Source of the DNA: Numida meleagris
Taxonomy: Eukaryota > Chordata > Aves > Galliformes > Numididae
Direction: 5' to 3'
Assembly: GCF_002078875.1 (NCBI RefSeq)
Contig: NC_034410.1
Coordinates: 82,465,258-82,529,257, forward strand
Length of the DNA stretch: 64,000 bases
In this document: in pieces, positions 1-12,989 of the stretch
Layout of the letters: each line of letters starts with the position of its first letter
How positions within the stretch are numbered: position 1 is the stretch's first letter
Translations under genes and position numbers: made by a program
Notes under the pieces: generated by a model
Databases searched by the model: none
The model's input: only the letters and a program-made list of their open reading frames with translations
Told to the model about the DNA's origin: nothing

Positions 1-196
1 CGTCTCCCACGTGGCTTCACCACCCCCTCTCCCGCAAAGACCCCTGGGGAGTGCACCTCCTCCCCTCCCCCCTCAGAGGGCCACACCAAAAAAGGCAGTT
101 TACAGTAACCGGGGAATTAACTCTTTAACTGCCCGTACCTTACATGATGTAATGATGTGGAATACCGACAACAAAAAAAATCACAAAACCATAACA
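1..196 (-). mobile_element. Endogenous retrovirus LTR, partial (cut by window edge)
   Basis: The right edge is seen as a terminal block (about 142-196) that closely matches the last 55 bases of the two solo LTRs at 6774 and 35505. It includes the paired motif ATGATGT…ATGATGTGG and the ending …AAACCATAACA. Read on the minus strand it begins TGTTATGGTTTTGTG, a TG start as expected for an LTR. The remaining 1-141 (C-rich, then ggggaattaactctttaact) does not resemble the interior of the other two copies, so this is a related but different LTR subfamily. Minus orientation is inferred from the better-preserved copies. Whether it is solo or attached to a provirus cannot be seen, because the other side lies outside the window. 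Confidence 0.7.
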
Positions 197-3100
197 CACA
201 GAAAGCCAATACCGGGAGCAGCTTCTTGCCTTACACATTAGTTGACAGCAGGCTTCTCAAGCAGCCATATTCCAGCTGCTACAAAGGCCATCAGACTTAA
301 TTTCAGATTTGGTGGTTTTCTCAATAGAAAAGTTCTGAAAAATGAGTTTCTGAAAAGTAATCAGTTTAGATCATCCCAGAGTAATAAAACATGTCTTGAA
401 ATGTCAACATTTCTTAAACACTATAGAGCAGCCCTAAACCTTAGGAGGAAAAGGCTGGCTCATCATGTTTCTACTTGATGACTTCTAAAAAGAAAAAGAA
501 AATTTATGGAGATGGTTCTCTCGATTTTACATCCAGTCTCTCATTTTTGGACACAGAGGGACATTTGCATACAAGTTTCTGACCATATTCTTTGTACACT
601 GTCAAGACAAGTTATTTATGCTATATATAACTTCCATCTTTCTATGACATACCACCTCTGGAAAATGATTCTCAGTTTCATTATTTCATCAACAGGTCCC
701 ATTAGGACTTTCCTACTATCAGATCAAAGAGAGTGTACAGTAAAAAGTCAAAATGGTAAACACAAAGGGCAACTAGTAATCTACTCCCAGAAAGCCTTAG
801 AGGACGTCATTCACCAAAAGCACAGTGGATGCCAAGAAGAAATGATACTCTCAGTCTCACATGTTCATATAGAGTTGATAGAGCAAATCCCAGGACTGTC
901 TCATAGCAGGGAGATCTAATGACAGACTTCAATTTAATGCTGGAGTTTTATATACCAGGGAAAACTCAACCCAGAGAGCTTTTTTTGAACTAAATTTATA
1001 AAGAAACATCTATATATGCATGAGCCTGAATTTTGAGGAAGGAACAACAGGACTTAGAATCCGTGACTGTCAGATGGAACAGTGTTTGTGCAAACATGCC
1101 ACAAAACTCAATTCTGTTACTTCCACCACCACAGCTAGATGTACAGGGTATGAATTTTGTGGAAAAGGTACGCACACCCACACCCTGCATGCACTCCAAA
1201 CAAGGGTCTGTTCAGGGCAGGCACTTGCTCCGTTTCCTGCAAACACTGGGAAAAGTAAAAGAACCAAATGTTTTATTCAGAGATGCAGTGTTTTTCTCCC
1301 TCCTGATTTTTGGCTCTGACATTTCCTGGCTCACATTTAATAAGTCCGCAGCTAATCAAAAGTTCATTAAGACATCAAGGAGACAGGTACAGCCAGCAAT
1401 TTCAGGAGTGTGTGGTTTCGTCCATAAATTATTTAAAATCTACTCATTATTAAGAAGTAAGCATGAGGCTGTCACAGTGAATCCATCTCTCAGCACAGGA
1501 TGATTATCCACTACATCTGGAAACAACTCAGTAGCAGTGCAGAGGAGACCCCCCAGGGGACTAAATCTGGAGCATGACCTAATGGTTTTTAATTGCTGAG
1601 GCAACAAAGGCTAACAGCATTCCTGGCTTTGCATTCCTAGCAGGTAAAAACAGCGTAGTAAGTCAGTCACGGGTCGAGAAGAGAAAGCACAAGCAGAGGA
1701 TTACAACAGGAAAATTACAGGAAAATAGAAGTAAAAGTCACAGATATTTTTTGCTACCAAAAGTTGAGAAAACAAGAAGTGTGAAAGAAAATATTTCACT
1801 TTGCAACAAGCGTCACAAGTTAAAAATGTCTCAGAAATAAGGTAGAACACCAGAAACCAGGACTGTCATAAGTCTTTCTTGCATATTTCTTTAAAATTCC
1901 AAAGCTTAAGAGCCTAGTGTCCAAAAGCGGCTATCAACCTGAGCAGAACTCACACTGCGGTCTGCAGCTCCAGATTTAGAAATGCAGAATTCCACATGCA
2001 CAAAATTCCGAGCACAAATTGTGTGTGCATATATGCATGTGCACACAGGACCACTTGTGTTTCCACTTTCATGTCAGGGTCATCAGTACACGTGGACAAA
2101 GCAGGCAAGTTTCAAGAACAGGTGTCTGCTGGAGATGAGAAAAGGACAATCAGCAAAGAATAGATCTGACCACTTATTGTTGACTTCAGAAAGCTGAAAA
2201 TGGTGCTACTGAGAAGGAAGCAACTAGTATAATTTCTTTTAAATTAAAATACTGTATAAAATTTAATTTAAAAAAATTAAGACAACATTGCCTACACAGT
2301 CTACTGCTGTTAAGCCTACACCAATTTGCCAAGATTCCTTCACAAGAAAGCTGCTTCCTTCTCCTCTTTCTCCTCCAGAAGCACATATTAGTGAGATCAG
2401 AGCCCCTTACAACTTGTCACATGAAAAGATATTGCCTAGTGATACGTGATGCCATTTCTATCCAGACATCCCACTTCAGAGGCAATCAGATTCAGAATAA
2501 CATCAGCATGGCTCCTGACAATAACATTTCCACATTCTGCTGGTGAACAGATGCCCAGGATCCGCAGAACGATCTGCTCTTTGGTTCCTCACTTCAAAGA
2601 AGGGGAACGCCAAGGCTGAAGCAGGCTGCACACCACGCTGCAGCACTGACGATAAGCAAAGGCTCAGAAGGCACTTCCACTCTAACCCTTGATTTTTCAA
2701 TCACATTTGTGCTACAGAAATAGCCTCCTGCGGAGCAAGGAATTTGAAAAGAAAACATGATGACTGAAGCTGACTTAAGCTCACAGAGGTGGTTTGATTT
2801 GGACTGAATAAACATGAGCTGGAATATTCTAAGGCATTAAGTTCCTCTACTTAATTTCTTCCTCAAAACCTTACTGTTTATTATTATTATTATTATTATT
2901 ATTTAAAAAAAAAAAAAAAAAAGCACATGTATCCCAGGAAGCACTAGTCTTTGTCTCCATGGACAGCATAACTAATGCGAAAGGAGAAGGCAAGGAGAAG
3001 CATGTTTTTTCTATTTTGCTGTCATAAGCAAAGGGCTTCCCATTTACTGGGCCACTGCAGTAACACCAATTCTTTTCTGAAAACGAATTTTGAAACCATT

Positions 3101-6100
3101 AAACAAAACATGGACAAGTGAAAGGACACAAGCCTGATGAAGTTGGTGGGGCCGCAGCTCGGCTGACTCTGACCTGAGCAGGGAGTGAAGAATAAGGTGC
3201 AAGGATAAAAAGAGCTCTGCAAAATGCTAATAGCAGATCAATTCTGAAAAATCCTCAGTGTTACCATCCCCACATTTTTGAGGCTGAAGGGGCCAGAAGT
3301 ACTCCAGGGAACCTACAGGCAGCAGAGGAGAGTGATCCTGGCTGGTTCCCCCAGGGCCTATCATTCTTAGTAGGAAGGAGCATTTTGGCCAAAGCTGGGC
3401 TTCAGAGAGAGTTTGCGTAGCTCCCCAGACCCAGATAGCAGGGGATCCAAAGAGAAAGGTGAAGAGAAGGGTGAGTCTAGGGGTGCTTAGAAGAGGCAGA
3501 GAACAGAGATGGAGAGAACGAAAAGCTATGCTTGCTTTCAGTGACTGACACAGAGATGTACACAGAGAAGTATGAAGATAATTTCCAAAGATTTTCTTCT
3601 AATCCCTACAGCTCTCCTTGAAAACAAACATAATCCAGATGATTTCAGCTTCAGACTTGGTTAGAAAACCACTGATAACACAAAACACGTAAGAGTTCCA
3701 GATTAGCACAAGAAAGGTATGATGGCAGCGTAACTAAGTCAAGAGTTCTTCCCTAAAATGAGTATTTCAAGCAGAAAATCCTGTATTACTGATTTATTTT
3801 TCCAAATTCCTCAAGAATTTGTCTTCCACTGCTCCCTAAGTCTCCATGTCCATTTTTACCTGCAGAGTCACTTTATTTATCTGAAAAATTAAAAACACCA
3901 GAGAAATTTTAAGTTGCTTTAGTCCAGCTTTCTCTCTCCCAGGTCTTATACCTGTATTATTGCCATCAGGTTTTGGTCTGAATCTAGCTCTAGGATGCAG
4001 AGACAAGGCTTCTGTCATCTCTTTATTGACCCACTAGATCCCACAGCTATCAATGCCACACACTTTGCAACTGCAACCCTGTGAACTGCACATAAACCGT
4101 ATATTTTCAGGACACGCAAGTACTGAAAAATAAAGAGTGGGCCTCCTCATTCTGCTGCATTCCTCATCTAACAAAACGTATTCTTCCTAGCATAGGACAG
4201 CCAGCACAGAGTACAAGTCTCCCTCCCAGCTACAGTCCAAGTTACAGGCAATGTTGGACAAAATGAACTAAATCTAATGAAGTCCTGGCAGAGTGCACCT
4301 CAACCAGCTGTCCTTTCCGTTCTGCTGGGATTCAAGGGATTCATCCAGAGAAGGTACAGGAGAAATATCCCTTACTCCATCAGTACTTTAACTCCTGGTG
4401 ACAGTGCAAACCTATTTGTGCATACCACAGTCATCTGCTGCCTCTGACGCATCTGAAAGACTATTTCTGCCTTCCTCTGGACCTTGAGCTTTTGACAGTA
4501 CTTATCAAAAATCATCATAGTATGCGTTATTAATTACTGTTAGTGTTGTTCCAATTTGTTGTGTTTAATTTTTTTCTTCTACAGCTTCCACTTCAATTAC
4601 AATTGGTCATATTTTTAAAGTGTTTTCATTGTTTTAGCATGTTTGTATTTCCTCCTCTTCTAACTGTGCTTCTTCCATCTGCACAACATTTCAAATTATA
4701 ATTCAACTCTCCTGGGGTTTTATTTCTGTGCATTTTGGACTTGAGCTAGAAGACATAATAAGCATATGGGATTTTCATTTTTTCTAACTATCAGAAATAA
4801 GAATATATATATTTTTTTCCACAGACATAATCATATAGCTCTAGGGAATATCACAGGGTAACAATTACATGAAATGATTAAAAGTATCCTTTTAAAGCTG
4901 CCTCAAGATCAGTCAACTGTAAATGATAATTTATATTTTTTGGACTATTAACTTTATTAGAATAGTAATACCTGAAATATAACCAATTTTAATTAACAGT
5001 TCATTATGATGGAAATGTGTTACTTATGGAGAGACACTGTGCGTATAAATACGCCCATTTTTTCCATAATGAATGGGTGAAAAAGACAATGTGGGCAATC
5101 TGCCTAAGTATGATTTATGAATTTCAATTTGATTTTATGAACCATCTCCAGTCTTATAACTTTTACTGTGTTCTGCCTGCTACTCCGTGTACTTTGGAGA
5201 GAAAAGAAAAGCGTTGGAAGATCTATCTCAAAAAAGGCTGATTGCTAATGATCATCAATACCTGAACCAACGCAACCTGGGGGAACAAGAGTCACAGTGT
5301 CCTCGATAAAGCTGTTCTTCCCTAACTCCTCTGGAGGGTGCAGAAAGAATCCAGTTTCCACAGAAGCAGAACAAAGACTCTGTGTGTCAGGCTTGAAAAC
5401 CACAGAGCTTAAAAAAGCTGGAAGGAGGGGAGATGAGGAGAAGGCCAATACTTAAAAGAGATAATAGGAAGTTGAGCAACACTGGAAAATGGAGGACCAA
5501 CTGTTTGCTTACAGGTAAGTGACAAAGTAAGAAGCTGTCACCACAGAAACATGCAATTCAGAAAAGAAACCCCACAGAATCTGGATCTTTTAGAGCTTGT
5601 GCTTAATGTTAATTAATATTCCTTATTGAAAGTGAGATTGAAGCAACTTATTTTATTGTTCTGTGTACAACTGCACAGTTCTTGCTGTAGCTCAAGTACA
5701 AAATGCTTGGGTTGGGAACCTTCACCAGGCCTCTTTTTGTCTCCTCTTCCATGTTTTGCTAAATTCAGGAGCTGGCACGTTCTCCAAAGGAGCTGTGGCA
5801 CTGACTGCCTGCACTATAACAGAGGGGTCTTATGAATCCATTTGCACTGTTAAGCAGAGAATGGGAAGCACTGTGCCTAAAAGCATGCCAGGAAGACTGG
5901 GAAAAGGGAAAGGTAGGGTTAACACAGGCTTGGAGAGGTAAAAATGCTAGGGCTTGCCAGAACCTGCCCAGATAGCCCACCCCCCTGGGGAGTTTTGAGC
6001 CATCTCTGGGAAATGACTGCTGTTCAGCAGAGCCTGTGATATCTTGGATATAGCTTATCTATTTTATAGTGAAGTTGAAAAGGATCACCTCTAGCTGTTC

Positions 6101-6773
6101 AATTTCTGAACTGGTAATTACCTCAAAATGTCATTAAACTCCTTTATTTTAAAGGCAGCATTTTAAGAGGCAAAATGGAGGAAGAGAAAGGAATTTGGAG
6201 ATTTCACTCTTTGACAAATATATATTAGGTAATTATCACTGGGATCCTGGCACTTAAAGGCAAGCATGTATTCTCAGGAAACACCTCAACAAGAGTGGAA
6301 CTTCAGCCCCATAAATGTAGCCAGTCTTGGTCAGGACCACGCCTCCAGGATTCATATTTAACCAGCAGCACTGAAACATGAGGAATCCCATCATTCAGTC
6401 AGTCCCATGAAGGCACAAAGTCTGATGTCTGAGGGGTACATCTCCATTTTCCCTCTCAAAACTCCTTAACTGCCCACAGCTGCAGCACAAAGAAACACTC
6501 TTTAGAATTACACACCTGTGGTGGATGCTAGGCAGAAGAAGTGCTTTATTGTGTCACTTTTCCAAGAAACATCTGGGCAGTGAGGGGCACCAACTGTAAC
6601 TCATGCCAGGTAGCAGTAAATGTTTCTCAGGGTCGCATATACAGGCACCCCACAAGCTGAAACATACATAGCACAACCACCAGGGAAGTAATGGCAACAG
6701 GAATCAAGCCAATCGGTCTCCTCCTTCCCAATAGGCAGATGCTTCAAATAATGAAGACAAGAGCTTTGGTCCC
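197..6773. other. Unique-looking non-coding DNA, no gene seen
   Basis: AT-rich sequence with frequent stops in all frames. The longest open frame (506-919, plus, 137 codons) has no recognisable domain and no flanking splice pattern. A perfect 5' splice-site consensus CAG|GTAAGT occurs at 5512-5520, but the open frames upstream of it run into stops and I find no matching acceptor that gives a credible exon. A (TTA)n-A18 tract lies at 2878-2922. The last bases, gtccc at 6769-6773, are the left target-site duplication of the solo LTR that follows. Confidence 0.6.
2878..2922. repeat. (TTA)n microsatellite followed by an 18-base A run
   Basis: About eight TTA units run directly into 18 consecutive A. 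This is simple-sequence DNA and probably length-polymorphic. The T-rich repeat plus A run could mark the tail of a lost retroelement, but no element body is recognisable on either side. Confidence 0.9.
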
Positions 6774-7303
6774 TGTCAACGGTTTACGGGCGTTCGGCCC
6801 GGTTCCGTGACGAAGGGGACGGGGGATCCACGGGTCCACGCCCCAGGAAAAGGGAAAAAGGGGAAAAGGGTAAGGAGATGGCCCTGAGAGCAAAGAACAG
6901 CAACAACAATCTGAGGAGAAACAAACTAATTTACTAAATAAGATATCGGAATGCAAAACAACACACTATAATACAATATAATTACAATTTAAGCTGATAA
7001 ATCCAATACAGAGAGAGAGAATGTCCCGAAATCAAGGTAGGCCTTACTCTACTACCGATGATAAGACGGCTGGAGAGCGAGGTGCTGCCAAGACGAGAGA
7101 CGGGCGGAAAAAGGGACGAGGTCTCGTGATCTGCAAGTTTTTATACTGCGAGCTTTTATCTTTTCCCTCCGGCTGGAAATGGTAACAGTGGAGAAAAGTA
7201 CCGTGGGGACTGTGGTAGTCCTTCTCTTCTGAGAACCAGGTATATCCACTACATGATGTTATGATGTGGAATACCAATAACCGAAAATCACAAAACCATG
7301 ACA
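6774..7303 (-). mobile_element. Solo LTR of an avian endogenous retrovirus (copy A)
   Basis: A 530-bp unit that starts TGTCAACGG and ends CCATGACA, so it has TG…CA termini. It is flanked by a perfect 5-bp direct repeat gtccc (6769-6773 and 7304-7308), the expected target-site duplication. No gag, pol or env sequence lies on either side, so it is a solo LTR left by recombination between the two LTRs of a provirus. Hand alignment to copy B at 35505 gives about 29 differences, near 94% identity, many of them C/T or G/A changes at CpG. Minus orientation is inferred from a strong TATA box read on the minus strand (TATAAAAA, at 7138-7145). No AATAAA is visible on that strand, which keeps the orientation call tentative. 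A 5-bp duplication fits ERVL- or some ERVK-type integrases but does not decide the family. Short open frames inside it are not genes. Confidence 0.88.
7138..7145 (-). promoter_or_regulatory. Candidate TATA box of solo LTR copy A
   Basis: On the minus strand the sequence reads CAGTATAAAAACTTGCAG, a close match to a Pol II TATA element. The same element is conserved in copy B at 35867-35874. About 20-30 bases downstream on the minus strand is CACGAGACCTCGTCCC, where a transcription start and the R region would be expected. Activity is not known from sequence. Confidence 0.5.
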
Positions 7304-10300
7304 GTCCCCAAGGTCCCTAAATGATTACTTTAATTAAGCTAATTCCATCCATCTCTTCAGATTCCCAAAATATAAGATATCCCCGATCTTGCTGCTGCTG
7401 CTTCTTGTGCAGCTTCTTGGAGACTGGAGCATCAGAGGATGCTTTCATGTTTTAGGTAGAACCCTGAAACTCTCCTGTTTGGCCTCAATGAAGGCAGAGG
7501 AGAGAAGGCCAATCTAGTTGATGCATTCTCATCTTCAACACAAAGGCCCCTGAGCTAGTGCACCCCAAGGACAGGTTCGTGATCCATGTAAGGCACTGTC
7601 CTGACTCCAGAGCTAGTTCATTCAGGTCAGCCTACACAATGCTGCAAGTCACAGTACATTATGAACTGCTGTTGCTGCTGTACAAATAGCTAAATACTCC
7701 CACAGAGGGTAAGTGCAGTGACATCATAAAGACTGATCTAATCATTAAAATGTCAGGTACTTCAACGATGCACCAAGAGTTACCCCAAGTCCTCCAAACC
7801 TACAAGACAGTGCATATCAGTAATGAGCATTTCAGAGAAAAATAGGCATCAGTGTTAATGCCCAACTAAGATGGACAATCTATTTTTCTACAAACTCAAT
7901 AAAGACGCTTGCTGTCAGCTTAGAGTGGGCAAGTTACAAACAGATGAGTGTTTGTTCTTGTTAGCTCAAGTTCTGCCAGAAAAAAAACCAGCATCACCCA
8001 AACAGTTCTGGTGCCATACTCAGCACAAAGGGCTGGATCGAACACAGTGGAGTGACCTTGGATATGAGTAGAACACTTTCTCCTCCTGCCTCAAAGACTG
8101 CTTTTGTACCTAGAGAGACAGGAAGTTTATTGGAGGGACTTGTAATCCACTCTCATAATGGGATATGAGCAAAGCAGTCTGGACTGAAGAAAACACAATG
8201 CATCTCTTCCAGGACATGAGTTGTGACAGCATTTGCACAAGAACTACAGGGTGAAAAGCCAGAAGAGAAATCTGCACATCTTACATGTCCATCCCAAACC
8301 TCATTATGGCCAGGGATATCTATTCCAAAGAACTCATTTTCTGGATCTTAGTGCACTTATAGAAAATACGGCCCAGCTTTTTCAATCATAGCAGATTCAT
8401 TTTCTTAACACTTTTATTAGCTTGGCATTTTATTTCACCAAAATGCTATGGGCCCTCCACATGAAAATGAAAATGTCTCACAAATGCAATTCCCAACTAA
8501 ACAGTTTTCTAAGTGCTGCTTGCCTTTGAGCTTATCCCTGTGGGGGCACTGAAGGAGGAAGGGTTTGTGCAGAGGAAAGATTCATATTGAAGACATTTTC
8601 TAAAATAATTCAGTAACCTCAGTTCTTTTGGTATACAGTTTCAGTCTCCCGCAGCTTGGCTGTCTGTCAGGAGTTACTGTATCTGGGTACTTACCATATT
8701 TGAATAAACATTTGTCTCCATTTTTCATAACATGTTCATCTACACCATAACTAGCACAAAACTACAGGCCCTTGCTGTAAGCACTGTTATGTGAAGATCC
8801 CAGGTTGCAATCCACTAACAGAAACATTTGACACGCAATGCCCATCTCCTTCCAGCCTGCTCTTCTGCCCATCTGCGAGAATGGCAGGGTGCCCATTCTC
8901 GAGCCGTAACAATACACTGGCAGATGAACAACAGGCCTTCCAGAGCTGGCTGAAAAATCTGTGCTCCAGCCTTGCCCCTCGATAGCAGCCCCCACACTCA
9001 CTGCTTTACTCTTCTGTGAACTTACATCAGTTTTTGAGTTTTAATTTAAAAGTTGCTGGTGGAGTCACAGCCCTAGGATACATACAGCCAGCTGGCGTGG
9101 CTATGCGAGGGCAACAGGGATCATTCTGCAGCTATTAAAAAAGCATTGTCAGAGAGAGCAGCATCTTAAATGACACCTGACTTGAACACTACGGGCAATA
9201 CAAGACAAATAGCTTGTGCTCTTTGGGTTATCTCCAAAGATTCTACTGCAGCACTTGCTCAGGAAGCACTAGTGTTGGTTTGAAAGTTGCACTGCAACAA
9301 GAACTGTATGGAAACATGATCAGTGCTACCGGCAGACAGACAAAACTACTGGGAGGGGAGAAAAAAAGGGGGAAAAAAACCCCAAAGCACTGCTTAAATA
9401 CATATAATAGGAATCAGTCCTGAGTTCTACAGATGTCTACTGAAGTCACTGAAATATATCACTGAGATGATGATACTGCCAACAAAAGACTCACTCCACC
9501 ACCCTTCATCTAACAAAGGTACACTTCCCCATTTGGGATCATGATGCTCTGCTCTTAGTCCCCTCCAGTATTTTCACCCAGACACCACAGAGCCGCAAGG
9601 AATGGAGCAGGCCAATATCCCTTCCTCCTCTGAAAACGAATGAGGCTAATCCACTTCTCCAATCCTAGTATCTCTTGCTAAAGATATTTTATTTCCCACC
9701 TCCTTTTCCTGTTTTTTTCCTCTAAATGCCCTTCTTCCTCCTTCCCCAAAATTTCCTCTGAGCACAAAGCCCTGATGAATAGGACAGGAGAGCAACTGCT
9801 AACGAGGTGGAGTAAGGTACCCATCATGCAACTTCACCAAACAGCAACAAATCTGAAGACATCACTTATGACCATCCTTAATCAGAAAACTCTTAAAGAA
9901 AAAGTTGTTTGAGACCAGGTTCTCACAACCTTTCAAAACACTGATCTCCAAACCTTGTGGTAAACTGTACTTGAATAGAAACATAATTTTCTGCCAAGAG
10001 TTGTCAGTAGCATGAGGCACTGAGTTCAGCTGTCTAAGGATTCCTTAGACACTTTGAACAGTGATGGTATGGGTCCCACTGAGAGACATATCTACTTTCA
10101 TTAAGAGCCTTTACGAGAAACACTATTTCAATTCCACAGTCTTAATCAAGGGAGGAAGCAAAAAAAAATGCTTTAGGTGAAAGAAGAAGTTGAGTAGGAA
10201 GTAAAATAAACTTAGGAAAGACAATGTGTGCTAAATCAATAGTATCTTCTAGCTTAGGCACCCTCATCCCCAGCATCTCTTGTCAGTGCATCTAACTTCA

Positions 10301-10673
10301 GCCTCTTACAACTGTGAGTGCCTATTGAACTAGCACTTCAGTACCAACATGAGCCATATCCCTCATTCTCTCTTGAGACAGTTGCAGTTTGCTGTTCAGG
10401 TTCAGCTCCAGGCACTAAAGAGATGAATGACTCTGAAGGCAATACTTAAGGTTATCTCAGCTGCACTGCACGTGGTTTCACTTGCTGATGAGTATGAGTA
10501 AAAAAGAAGCCCCTTGCTAGGGGCCACCTCTCCACTCAATCACTGCTTTCTTGAGCTTCAGCACAAGCCATCCCTCACAGCCTGAAGAAGCTCAGTACCA
10601 AACCTCCAACGAGGAAACAATGGGTGGATGAAAACACTTAAACAATTCTAACAACATTGCAGAAGCAGGACAG

Positions 10674-10686
10674 AAAAAAAAAAAAA
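10674..10686. repeat. A13 homopolymer
   Basis: Thirteen consecutive A on the plus strand, with no retroelement body next to it. Confidence 0.9.
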
Positions 10687-12090
10687 CCAAAAGCTGCTAT
10701 TTTTCCTTTGTTTAACCTGATTTGCCATGGAAATTTGGCTGATGCTAGCTTTGTTTGCTCTGTTTCTCTTCAGAACCTGTGTTTTCAGCATGGTACAGAT
10801 CTCTGAGGTTTCTACAGATTTCATACGCACATGAGTAGAGATTCCATAAATACTACAAGCAAGGGAAATAAAGCTCTTATCTATGCTGATTTATCCACGC
10901 TGGGCACAGAACAAAAAACCATAGGGAACTAAAAACCTCTTGGTTCTGCTGTTACAGGCACGTTAAGCCATTTCAATGGCTTATTCTGAGCGCACACAGG
11001 ACAGCGCTACTGGCCTTCCACATCAAGAATGAATAGAGAGCCACAACCTTGACAATGTAACTGTATCTGAATCAAGTGTAGTCGTCTGACATGCCATTTC
11101 TCTTCCCTGCACTCATTCACAAGGGCCAGAAGAATATTTCCTTCCCTCCATCTCCTGTCTCACCAGGGTTACAAAGCTGCTCTAGGCCCTTCCCATCCCT
11201 GCTTACCAAGAAATGCAGGCAGCAAGCTCCCCACTGTGGAGCTCCAGGCTACAAACCATGTTCTGAAGCAAAATACAGGAAGGAAAGAAGAAAAAATATC
11301 AATTAAATTGAGATTCTACTTTTTAATTAGCTACCCACTGAACAAATAAGGCACAGAGGCACCAATATAGAAAGGAATGTGCAAACTCAGGAAGTATTAA
11401 ACAGCTACAGAGTTGCTCACACAAAGAGAGCCAGACCCAGACAGGGAAACATCAATAATCAAAATTTGTAGATAATAATTGATGCAGCAGGTCTGCAGGG
11501 CCCCTCACTGACAGGTGACATAAGATGCAAGGCACCTCCCCTTGCCCTCTATAGGATAAAGACGCTGCATGCGGATAGAATTAGTCACAGTGACAGCATG
11601 GACAGAACAGTTTGACAGCGCTAGTCGTGAATTTTAAGAGCTGTGAGCAGGCACCTCAGCAGAACAGCAGAGGACAGCCCATCAAAAAGAAATACGGCTC
11701 TTAAAGGCTGATAGGTCATCATAGCTTTTCTGGTTTGGGCCCCACAGCCAGCTATGCAACAGATCGTGCTCACAATCTAACTTGGAACAGTGTCACAGGT
11801 GAGGGAGCATGGTCTGGCTAAACCTCAGCCAAGGGGAGTAGTGATATGCAGTGCTGAATGAAGGGGTCTGAATCACGTCTATGCTTCATTAAAGGCCTAA
11901 AGCCATAAACCATCTAGCTGTTAGGATGCGAGCCAGTGATTCCTTTTTCCTGGAACAGAGCCCTTTGATATACTTCTATACCACACCACAAGACAGAAGA
12001 AATAAATCAGCATTTCTGCAGTGTCAGTTTACCAAAAAAGTGCAAAAGGAAAAAAATACTGAAGACAGACAGCATTCTCAGACCTTTTTC

Positions 12091-12103
12091 TTTTTTTTTT
12101 TTT
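12091..12103. repeat. T13 homopolymer in a T-rich tract
   Basis: Thirteen consecutive T preceded by CTTTTTC. Simple sequence. Confidence 0.9.
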
Positions 12104-12989
12104 AAAAGACAAGTCTTTCCTCAACATTTGCTTTAGCAGTCTAGCACAGTGTAGCATGCCAGAGCAGTTCCACCTAGTAATCTGTTCAAATGTTTTTTTG
12201 CTTACAATATCTTAAAAGTATTGATATTTTGGGGTTGCTGGGAAGGCTGGAGGGACCAAGAAGAATAAAAGAATGCATGTCTCAGCATCAGCCTGAAGGG
12301 CTGCAGTGCAATTAGGAGACCTGGCTGGCAGGAGATGTCAGCAGCCTGCCAGAACTCCTGCATCTGGGCAGCTAGGCCTTTTCCAGCTCCTTTAATATAA
12401 CATAAACAGGAAGCCTGTGGCCTGGTAGTAAGTGTTGAGGTGTTGTCTCCACTGTTTTCCTGTGGGTTCCACTGTGGCTTTCTACCCCACATCCTACTGC
12501 AATTTTCGCTCCTTCCCAAAAGGCCCCATAACTCAAATAATAAATCACAATTTTACAACCAGACATAACTCAGTCTGGACAGGGTCACCACAGGCAGCAG
12601 TTTACCCAAGCTAAAATATTTTACTGTGCTCACTGTAAACCAAAAGGAAACCTCTCTCATTATCTGTGCCATGGCAGCACAGCTTTGCCAGAACAGTAGA
12701 GCTCAACTTCACATCCACAGAGCTTTCCTTCAAAGACTGACGCTGATATCCTGGTAAGATGTCCCAACATTTATCTTCTACCTCTCTTACACAGATAAAG
12801 GGGGTTGTTGGCTGGCTGATGGCTGCACAGATACCGGTGCCCACTTTCTAGCCAGTTCACAGATGAACAAGAGAGGCTGTCAACTCATTTCCAGTGAAAC
12901 AGTTAGAACAAATCTAACATCATCTTTCAGCTCTCAAAGAGCTGGCTGGTTTAACAACAGATGGGCAACAAAGCGCTGCTCCACCACAC

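Larger units (their letters stand above)
7304..12989. other. Unique-looking non-coding DNA, no gene seen
   Basis: It begins with the right target-site duplication gtccc of the LTR. Only short open frames are present; overlapping ones on both strands at 8762-9001 and 12202-12614 come from locally GC-richer, stop-poor sequence rather than coding selection. A minus-strand splice-donor-like site (ATG|GTAAGT) lies near 8692 without a credible exon. A13 and T13 runs occur at 10674-10686 and 12091-12103. No repeat family was recognised. Confidence 0.6.

Noticed and set aside
506..919. 137-codon open frame, plus strand
   Set aside because: No recognisable domain or splice sites; treated as chance.
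2237..2273. AT-rich inverted repeat with 12-base arms
   Set aside because: Made only of A and T, so it is likely by chance in AT-rich DNA.
5512..5520. Perfect CAG|GTAAGT splice-donor consensus
   Set aside because: No upstream acceptor gives an open, credible exon. Isolated consensus donors are expected by chance in 64 kb.
7044..7277. Open frames inside the solo LTR, repeated in the copy at 35712-35979
   Set aside because: They recur because the LTR recurs. LTRs are non-coding here, and the frames differ by indels between copies.
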